Source: an uncultured Hymenobacter sp. | GTDB lineage: Bacteria; Bacteroidota; Bacteroidia; Cytophagales; Hymenobacteraceae | DNA: 14,292 nt | Assembly: GCA_937871705.1 (NCBI GenBank) | Contig: CALMOO010000063.1 | Coordinates: forward strand, 1 to 14,292 | Direction: 5' to 3' | In this document: piece by piece, positions 7,507 to 12,901 of the stretch | Layout: each line of letters begins with the position of its first letter | How positions within the stretch are numbered: position 1 is the stretch's first letter | Notes under the pieces: generated by a model | The model's database searches: none | The model's input: only the letters and a program-made list of their open reading frames with translations | Told to the model about the DNA's origin: nothing | Program-made: the position numbers and the translations under genes

Positions 7507-7617
7507 TAATCACTACGCCTGTCATGCTGAGCCTGCGAAGCATCTAATTACAGGTGAACGATTTGTTCTGGCGTGATAAGATGCTTCGCAGGCTCAGCAT
7601 GACGGGCGTAATGGTTA
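7507..7617. repeat. Long inverted repeat between convergent genes (REP-like, possible bidirectional terminator)
   Basis: The 39-base arms at 7507-7545 and 7579-7617 are reverse complements with three mismatches, all transitions near the outer end. The inner 25 bases match perfectly. The loop is 33 bases. It starts ten bases after the hydrolase stop and ends 14 bases before the amidase stop on the other strand, so it can act as a shared terminator. The inner arm begins GTCATGCTGAGCC and ends GAAGCATCT. I recall similar dispersed intergenic repeats from Bacteroidota genomes, but this is from memory and unverified. Confidence 0.8.
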
Positions 7618-7631
7618 CCACCTATTAGCAA

Positions 7632-9236
7632 TTACTTACCACCAACTGGCTTTACTGGCAAAGCCGGAAACCGGGCAGGCGCCCGGCGGTGGTGCGTGGC
7701 CTGCTCGTAGGCGTAGGCGTACTTGATGAGGGTAGACTCGTCGAACGAGCGACCCAGAAACTGCAGGCCAGCGGGCAAGTTATCATAAGTAAAACCCATG
7801 GGCACGGTGAAGGCCGGCTGGCCGGTGTGCGGGGCAATGAGCTGGCTGTTATCACCTTTATACCCAGCAAAGTCGCCAATTTTGGCCGGCGGGTTATTCC
7901 AGGTCGGGTACACCAGCGCGCCGAGCTGCTGGCCGTCCATCACGGCCGTGACGGCGTGGCGGAAGGCGATGCGGCGCGGGTCGGTGTAGGCTTCGCCGCG
8001 GCCGGCCACAGCGGCGCTGGGCGCCACGCCGTGGGTTAATTCGTCCTGCAGGTTTTCCTTGATGTAGGCGGAATATTTGCCGGAGGCCAGCACTTCGTCG
8101 ATGTTCTTGACGGGTGCGTTGGGGCCCAGCGCGGCTAGGTATTGGTTGACATCGTGCTTGAAAACCGAGCTCCACTGCCCGCTGCTGACTTGGTCGAAAT
8201 GCGGAATTTCAACCTCGACTACCGTAGCGCCGGCCCGGCGCAAATCGGCCACGGCTTGCTCAAACAACGTCTTCACCTGCGGGTCGGGGTGGCGCTCGCT
8301 CAGCGTGCGCAGCACGCCGATGCGGGCACCTTTGAGGCCATCTTTCTGCAAAAACTGCCGGTAGCCGCCCGCCGGAATCTTGCCGGCGCAGTAGCTCGTG
8401 AGCGGGTCGGCGGGGTCGGGGCCGGTGGCCATGGCTTCGAGCAATAGGGTAGCATCGGCCACGGAGCGGGCCATGGGCCCACCGGTATCGTTGCGCAAAT
8501 ACAGCGGCACGATGCCGGCCCGGCTCAGCAGCCCCAGCGTGGGCCGAAAGCCCACCAGCGCGTTGTGCGACGACGGCCCGCGAATGGAATTACCTGTATC
8601 GGTGCCCAGGCCGGCCGTGCCGAAGCTGGCCGCCACGGCCGCCGCTGTGCCGCCGCTGGAGCCGGCTGGCACGTGGTCCAGGTTGTAGGGATTGCGGGTT
8701 TCGCCCGCGATGGAGCTGATGGTGACCATCGGGCTGAAGGCCCACTCGGCCATATTAGACTTGGCCAGCACGATGGCCCCGGCCGCCTTCAGGGCTTTTA
8801 CCATCGTGGCGTCGGTGGTGGGCACCGAGCCTTTGAGGGCCAGCGAGCCGGCCGTGGTTTGCAGGCCGGCCGTGTTGTAGTTGTCCTTTATAATCAATGG
8901 AATGCAGTGCAGCGGCCGCAGCTTGCCGGTGCGGCGGTACTCCGCATCGAGCTGGCGGGCGGTGGCCAGGGCCTCGGGATTGGTGACCACGATGGCGTTG
9001 AGCTTGGTGGGCTGGTCGTAGGCCGCGATGCGCGCCTGGTAGGCCTGCACCAGCTGCACGCAGTTGCAGTCGCCGCGTTTTAGGGCCTGCTGCACGTCGG
9101 CTATCGAGGCTTCCGTTACGTCGAAGGGCGGGCGCGCAGCTTGCTGCTCGCGCGGGGCGTGGCCGCAGCTGCTGGCCAGCAGGGCGCCGCACAGCAGTAG
9201 CAGAAGGTACCGGCTGGCTTGTCGGAGATTGCTCAT
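7632..9236 (-). CDS. Amidase-signature family enzyme, probable lipoprotein
   Basis: The product is 534 residues from ATG at 9236, in the normal range for the family. The N-terminus YLLLLLCGALLASSC has a hydrophobic core ending at Cys24. The lipobox is loose (ASSC), so membrane lipidation is likely but not certain. The amidase-signature catalytic triad is present: Lys117 in IIKDNYNT, the cis-Ser in PAGSSGGTAAA (Ser193 or Ser194), and the nucleophile Ser217 in DTGNSIRGPSS, where GNS replaces the more common GGS. The C-terminal segment AFTVPMGF, PAGLQFLGR is also typical. The enzyme should hydrolyse an amide bond in the periplasm or at the membrane, with the substrate unknown. It is not GatA, because it is exported and no gatB/gatC is near. 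It converges with the frameshifted hydrolase across a long inverted repeat. Upstream, 178 bases separate it from the divergent oxidoreductase. Confidence 0.93.
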   Translation of the reverse strand: MSNLRQASRYLLLLLCGALLASSCGHAPREQQAARPPFDVTEASIADVQQALKRGDCNCVQLVQAYQARIAAYDQPTKLNAIVVTNPEALATARQLDAEYRRTGKLRPLHCIPLIIKDNYNTAGLQTTAGSLALKGSVPTTDATMVKALKAAGAIVLAKSNMAEWAFSPMVTISSIAGETRNPYNLDHVPAGSSGGTAAAVAASFGTAGLGTDTGNSIRGPSSHNALVGFRPTLGLLSRAGIVPLYLRNDTGGPMARSVADATLLLEAMATGPDPADPLTSYCAGKIPAGGYRQFLQKDGLKGARIGVLRTLSERHPDPQVKTLFEQAVADLRRAGATVVEVEIPHFDQVSSGQWSSVFKHDVNQYLAALGPNAPVKNIDEVLASGKYSAYIKENLQDELTHGVAPSAAVAGRGEAYTDPRRIAFRHAVTAVMDGQQLGALVYPTWNNPPAKIGDFAGYKGDNSQLIAPHTGQPAFTVPMGFTYDNLPAGLQFLGRSFDESTLIKYAYAYEQATHHRRAPARFPALPVKPVGGK

Positions 9237-9414
9237 AAAGTAAACGAAAAGAGGGGGGTAGGAAAAGCCGCCCCAGCGCCTGGCCGAAAGTAGCCTGCTT
9301 TTCGCTAATGGCCGCCCTTGGCAGGCGCAACCGGGCCTTGCGCCCGCAAGTCGCGCAGTAGCTGAGAGCGGCCTTACCTTGCGGCGCCCGCTCTACTGCC
9401 GGCTTTTCTGACTT

Positions 9415-10395
9415 ATGCGCACTTACAATTGGGCCATCCTGGGCCTAGGAAACATCGCTCATAAATTTGCTGAAGACCTAGCGCTGGTGCCGGGCGCCCG
9501 CCTGCACGCAGTAGCCTCGCGCAGCCTCGACAAGGCGCAGGCCTTTGCCGCCACCTACGGGGTGCCGCATGCCGTGGGTAGCTACGAAGACCTGCTAGCG
9601 GTGCCCGACCTCGACGCCGTTTACATTGCTACCCCCCACTCCGAGCACCATGCCCATACGCTGCTCTGCCTGCGGGCGGGCCTGCCCGTGCTGTGCGAAA
9701 AGGCGTTCGCGCTCAATGCCCGCCAGGCCCAAGAGATGATAGAAGTAGCACAGGCGCAAGGAGTTTTCCTGATGGAAGCGTTTTGGACGCGCTTTTTCCC
9801 GGCCATCGGCCACGCCCTGGAGCTGGTGCGGGCGGGCCGCATCGGCGAGGTAAAGCACCTAGTCGCCGACTTTGGCTTCGCGGCGACCTACGAGCCGGCG
9901 GGGCGCCTCTTCGACCCCGTGCTGGCTGGCGGCTCGCTCCTGGATATTGGCGTTTATACCCTCTTTATCAGCCAGCTTTTTCTGGGAACGCCAACGACCG
10001 TGCGGGCGGTTGCGACGCCGACCGGCACCGGCGTTGACCTGAGCTGCGCCATGGCGCTGGCCTAAGCCAACGGCGCGACGGCCACCCTGTTTTCGACCCT
10101 GGCCGCCACCACCAACAACCAGTGCGTGCTGTATGGCACCGAAGGGCAGCTAGAGCTTACCGGCCGGTTTCATGCGGCCACCGGGGTGCAGCTGCGCGTG
10201 CCCGGCCAGGATGCGCAGCTCCTGCCCTACCCCCCGCAAGGGCGCGGCTACCACTACGAGGCGGCCCACGTGCAGTGGTGTCTGGACCAGGGCCTGCGCG
10301 AAAGTCCGCTCCTACCCCTAGCCTTCAGTTTGGAGCTGATGCAGCAGTTGGATGCGGTGCGCGCCCAAATCGGCCTGCGCTATCCCGGCGAGTAG
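9415..10395 (+). pseudogene. Gfo/Idh/MocA family NAD(P)-dependent oxidoreductase with an in-frame stop codon
   Basis: ATG at 9415 opens a Rossmann domain (WAILGLGNIAHKFAEDL, then SYEDLLAVPDLDAVYIATPHSEH). The catalytic-region motifs are CEKAFALN (Lys96), EAFWTRFFP and GGSLLDIGVYTLF (Asp177, Tyr181). The family's usual EKP appears as EKA. Codon 217 (10063-10065) is TAA, but the same frame continues with good family-like sequence (ANGATATLFSTLAATTNN, then LYGTEGQLELTGRF, HYEAAHVQWCL) to TAG at 10393-10395. The expected residue is Tyr, as in LAYANGA, so one change of TAC to TAA explains it. The intact length would be 326 residues, normal for the family. Relatives act on sugars or dihydrodiols. 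A truncated 216-residue product would lose part of the C-terminal substrate-binding sheet. A sequencing error cannot be excluded. Confidence 0.88.
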
Positions 10396-10478
10396 GCGAG
10401 GCTTTTAACCGGGCGCCGCTAACGGCCATCGAATAATTCACAACATCTTCTAAGCGTCGCGCTGGCCCTACCTGCCTC

Positions 10479-11921
10479 ATGCTGCTAACCATTACCACGA
10501 CCTACCAGCCGGCCACCGACCTCGGCTACCTGCTGCACAAGAACCCCGCCCGCCTGCAAAGCCTGGAAATCACAGGCGGCCAGGCCCACGTCTTCTACCC
10601 CGAAGCCACCGCCGAGCGCTGCACCGCCGCCTTGCTGCTCGACCTTGACCCGGTGGGCCTGGTGCGCGGCCACCGTAATGGCGAAGGCTTCGCCCTGGAG
10701 CAATACGTGAACGACCGGCCCTACGTGGCCTCGTCGTTCTTGAGCGTGGCGCTGAGCAAAGCCTTCGGCACCGCCATGAACGGCACTTGCAAGGACCGCC
10801 CGGCCCTGCCCGCCGAGGCGTTGCCGCTAGCCATCACGGTGGCCGTGGTGTCGGCGCCCGGTCCCGACTGGCCGCGTCGCCTCTTCGAGCCCCTCGGCTA
10901 CGCGGTCGAAACCGAGTCCTACCCCCTCGACTCCACTCAGCCCGAGTGGGGCGACAGCCCCTACTACACGCTGCGCCTGCGCCACGATGGCCTGCGACTG
11001 CAAGATGTGCTCACGCACCTCTACGTGCTGCTGCCAGTGCTCGACAACGACAAGCACTACTACGTAGACCAGACCGAGGCCGAAAAGCTGCTGCACCGCG
11101 GCGGCACTTGGCTGCCCCAGCACCCCGAGCGCGGCTTCATCACGCGGCGGTATTTGCGGTATCTGGCGGGTATCGTGAACCCCACGCTGGCGCGCCTGAT
11201 GGAAGGCACCGAGGAAGAACTGCCCGAGCCCGTAGCCCCGGAGGCCGACGCAGCCAACGCCCTACCCCCCTCTGCCGAAGCAACGGCCCCGGAAAGCGCC
11301 GAGCCCAGAGCATCGCTGCACGACCAGCGCCTGCAGCAGGTGGCCAACGAAATTTACCAGCTTGGGCCCAAGCGCGTGCTGGATTTGGGCTGTGGCGAGG
11401 GCAAGCTCCTGCGCCTGCTGCTGCGCCAGCCCAAAATCGAGTTTATCCGCGGCATGGATGTGTCGCACCAGGCGCTGAGCCGAGCGGCCCAGCGCCTGCA
11501 CCTCGACGAGCTGTCGCCACGCCAACGCGCCCGCATTGAGCTGATTCAGGGGTCGCTGCTGTACCGCGACGAGCGGCTGGCCGGCTTCGACGCGGCGGCG
11601 CTGGTGGAGGTAATCGAGCACCTCGACGAAAACCGCCTGGCCGCCCTCGAAGCCGTGGTGTTTGCTCAGGCCCGGCCGGCGCACATCTTCGTCACCACGC
11701 CCAATGCCGATTACAACCAGCTCTTCGAGAAGCTCAGCGCCGGCGAATTCCGCCACGACGACCACCGCTTCGAGTGGACCCGCGCCGAGTTTTCAGCCTG
11801 GGCCACCGGCGTGGCCGAGCGCCATGGGTATCAGGTGCGCCTCGTGGCGATGGGCGAAGAAGTGGAGGGGGTAGGCGCTCCGTCGCAGATGGCGGTGTTT
11901 GCTCTAGTACATAGCAGCTAA
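10479..11921 (+). CDS. hen1: Hen1, 3'-terminal RNA ribose 2'-O-methyltransferase
   Basis: The product is 480 residues, close to characterised bacterial Hen1 (about 465). Residues 1 to about 240 form the Hen1 N-terminal domain (LLTITTTYQPATDLGYLLHKNP, FSVAL-like segment FLSVALSKAFG, HYYVDQTEAEKLL). A low-complexity Pro/Glu/Ala linker at about 242-275 leads into the methyltransferase. The SAM-binding motif is LDLGCGEG (302-308). The metal-site signature of HEN1 enzymes is present as EVIEH (Glu377, Glu380, His381) and RHDDHRFEW (His426/His429), after TTPNADYN. The enzyme adds a 2'-O-methyl group to the 3' end of cleaved RNA before ligation, which protects the repaired junction from being cut again. 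It normally works with Pnkp, encoded downstream. Its TAA (11919-11921) overlaps by two bases the stop codon of the opposing DUF4365 gene. Confidence 0.96.
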   Translation: MLLTITTTYQPATDLGYLLHKNPARLQSLEITGGQAHVFYPEATAERCTAALLLDLDPVGLVRGHRNGEGFALEQYVNDRPYVASSFLSVALSKAFGTAMNGTCKDRPALPAEALPLAITVAVVSAPGPDWPRRLFEPLGYAVETESYPLDSTQPEWGDSPYYTLRLRHDGLRLQDVLTHLYVLLPVLDNDKHYYVDQTEAEKLLHRGGTWLPQHPERGFITRRYLRYLAGIVNPTLARLMEGTEEELPEPVAPEADAANALPPSAEATAPESAEPRASLHDQRLQQVANEIYQLGPKRVLDLGCGEGKLLRLLLRQPKIEFIRGMDVSHQALSRAAQRLHLDELSPRQRARIELIQGSLLYRDERLAGFDAAALVEVIEHLDENRLAALEAVVFAQARPAHIFVTTPNADYNQLFEKLSAGEFRHDDHRFEWTRAEFSAWATGVAERHGYQVRLVAMGEEVEGVGAPSQMAVFALVHSS

Positions 11922-11922
11922 T
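11918..11922. repeat. Left copy of CTAAT direct repeat at the cassette boundary
   Basis: CTAAT at 11918-11922 contains the hen1 stop codon and, on the other strand, the DUF4365 stop codon. An identical CTAAT lies at 12897-12901, overlapping the pnkp start. Five bases alone are weak evidence. The position at both gene junctions and the TAATG overlap formed when the flanks are joined make it a plausible target duplication or excision site. Confidence 0.45.
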
Positions 11923-12421
11923 TAGTTGCTTGTCTAACTGCTCTCGCGTGTACTCTTGATGCTGCTAGTTTTATATCCGTGATTTCTCTAACATATCCAG
12001 CTATCGAATCCCAATTGATAGTAGAAAGAGTATTTACCCTAGGTAGATAGACGGTAAAGGTCTGATTATCCTGATTAGGGGCATCAACGTCTTTAAGGAG
12101 AATCCAATAGGCTTCATCTTCAGCCTCAATGTATTTGATGAGCATCGCAACTCTGAGGTTTTCCCACAAATAATTGTATGTTGAAATTTTGAGTGATTGT
12201 CTTTCAAATCCTGATTGAGCGTTGGATTGACCTGATGCTTTTAATTGAACTATTAGTTCCGAACCTCTATACACACCATCTTCTGTAATCTCTATACTCA
12301 GGTCTTGGCCATAGTCGCGGCTAGGATATGTAATATTCCATTCAGGTGGCAAGTGATGCCTGAAAAAGTTTGCTGACTTCTCTTCTAGCGAATGACTGGA
12401 ATGTCTGATAGGATATAGCAT
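11918..12421 (-). CDS. DUF4365-type protein with PD-(D/E)XK nuclease-like residues
   Basis: The product is 167 residues from ATG at 12421. The N-terminal part follows the DUF4365 pattern: SLEEKSANFFRHHLP (Glu13/Glu14 in helix 1), RDYGQDLSIEI (Asp40) and ELIVQLKAS (Gln59-x-Lys61). Glu, Asp and Q-x-K are the positions expected for a PD-(D/E)XK active site, and DUF4365 is placed in that nuclease superfamily. Activity is therefore plausible but not shown. No signal peptide is present. The gene follows the HEPN-like gene with one base between TGA and ATG, so the two are almost surely translated together. It is AT-rich (24 of 60 bases are G or C at 12121-12180), unlike hen1. Its stop codon lies inside the CTAAT repeat, and its last residue (Asn) is encoded by the same junction. 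The family assignment is by eye. Confidence 0.72.
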   Translation of the reverse strand: MLYPIRHSSHSLEEKSANFFRHHLPPEWNITYPSRDYGQDLSIEITEDGVYRGSELIVQLKASGQSNAQSGFERQSLKISTYNYLWENLRVAMLIKYIEAEDEAYWILLKDVDAPNQDNQTFTVYLPRVNTLSTINWDSIAGYVREITDIKLAASRVHARAVRQATN

Positions 12422-12422
12422 G

Positions 12423-12860
12423 TCAAACGCCTTGGTTGCTGTATAGTGTTTTAAGCATCATTGCCACTGCTTTTCCTGCAAACTTTTGCAATTCTTCTTC
12501 ATGATATTCTGGCCTTTCCAAAAGTTCTGTATCATCAGCCGGATTTGCTACATGAACCCACTTATTTCTGAACTTTCTCAACTCATGAAGCTCAGTTTTT
12601 AAATCAGTATCCAATGAAGAATTTTCAATTAATAGAAAGAAGCCCCACCCTTTCGACTTGTTTATTTCGAAGTAATCATACCGTAGATGGGATTCAATAG
12701 CAGCTTGACACGCCAGAATAGAAGATAGGTTTGCTCCGTAGCAGAAGGCTATTTCTGCGTCTTTAGCTAAAAAAGTAGTCCATTCTGAAAGAATCACACC
12801 TCCCTTGAGAAGCTGTTCATTAAGCTCTAAGATATAATCCCACTTTTCCTGTTCTGTCAT
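12423..12860 (-). CDS. HEPN-like protein with R-x4-H motif
   Basis: The product is 145 residues from ATG at 12860, predicted mostly helical. The segment ELRKFRNKWVHVANPADD near the C-terminus contains RNKWVH (Arg98, Asn99, His103), matching the RNxxxH form of the R-x4-6-H active-site motif of HEPN RNases. Preceding helices (FLAKDAEIAFCYGANLSSILACQAAIESHLRYDYFE) fit the HEPN four-helix arrangement, and the length suits a stand-alone domain. HEPN proteins are frequent toxins or defence effectors that cut RNA, but some lack activity. A structural or scaffolding role is possible. It is the first gene of a two-gene minus-strand unit. Only 39 bases separate its start from the divergent pnkp start. 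Its AT-rich composition differs sharply from the flanking repair genes. The assignment rests on the motif and helix pattern, not on a profile search. Confidence 0.6.
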   Translation of the reverse strand: MTEQEKWDYILELNEQLLKGGVILSEWTTFLAKDAEIAFCYGANLSSILACQAAIESHLRYDYFEINKSKGWGFFLLIENSSLDTDLKTELHELRKFRNKWVHVANPADDTELLERPEYHEEELQKFAGKAVAMMLKTLYSNQGV

Positions 12861-12899
12861 AGCATTAGCGCATTGGCTTGAACGACCTCTATATTTCTA
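12861..12899. promoter_or_regulatory. 39-base divergent spacer between HEPN-like gene and pnkp
   Basis: Both divergent genes must be served from this spacer, or from promoters reaching into the neighbouring coding sequence. TATATTTC at 12890-12897 resembles a -7 box (TAnnTTTG) for pnkp. A start point about seven bases on would fall inside the pnkp start codon region, and no TTTG or TTG lies at the right distance, so this match is unconvincing. The minus-strand promoter probably overlaps the first codons of pnkp. Confidence 0.3.
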
Positions 12900-12901
12900 A
12901 T
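12897..12901. repeat. Right copy of CTAAT direct repeat at the cassette boundary
   Basis: CTAAT at 12897-12901 overlaps the pnkp ATG (12900-12902) and matches the copy at 11918-11922. Fusing the two copies gives AGC AGC TAATG CCC, in which hen1 TAA and pnkp ATG overlap. Confidence 0.45.

Larger units (their letters stand above)
11918..12896. mobile_element. Putative inserted two-gene AT-rich cassette inside the hen1-pnkp operon
   Basis: This 979-base unit includes one copy of the flanking CTAAT repeat. It holds two tightly packed minus-strand genes and almost nothing else. G+C is about 40% against 41 of 60 bases (68%) in a sample of hen1 at 11581-11640. There are no terminal inverted repeats, transposase or integrase, so it is not a classical insertion sequence. 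The insertion view rests on composition, opposite orientation, interruption of a conserved gene pair and the flanking repeat. A genome island or a recombination-borne cassette would look the same. Confidence 0.5.

Noticed and set aside
10126..10395. Separate small gene starting at GTG 10126
   Set aside because: It is in the same frame as the oxidoreductase and continues its C-terminal domain, so it is the downstream part of a gene cut by one stop codon.
11923..12896. Insertion sequence with terminal inverted repeats
   Set aside because: The two ends of the cassette show no inverted similarity and neither gene resembles a transposase.
12890..12897. TATATTTC as the pnkp -7 promoter element
   Set aside because: There is no -33 TTTG or TTG at 19-21 bases, and transcription would begin inside the start codon region.
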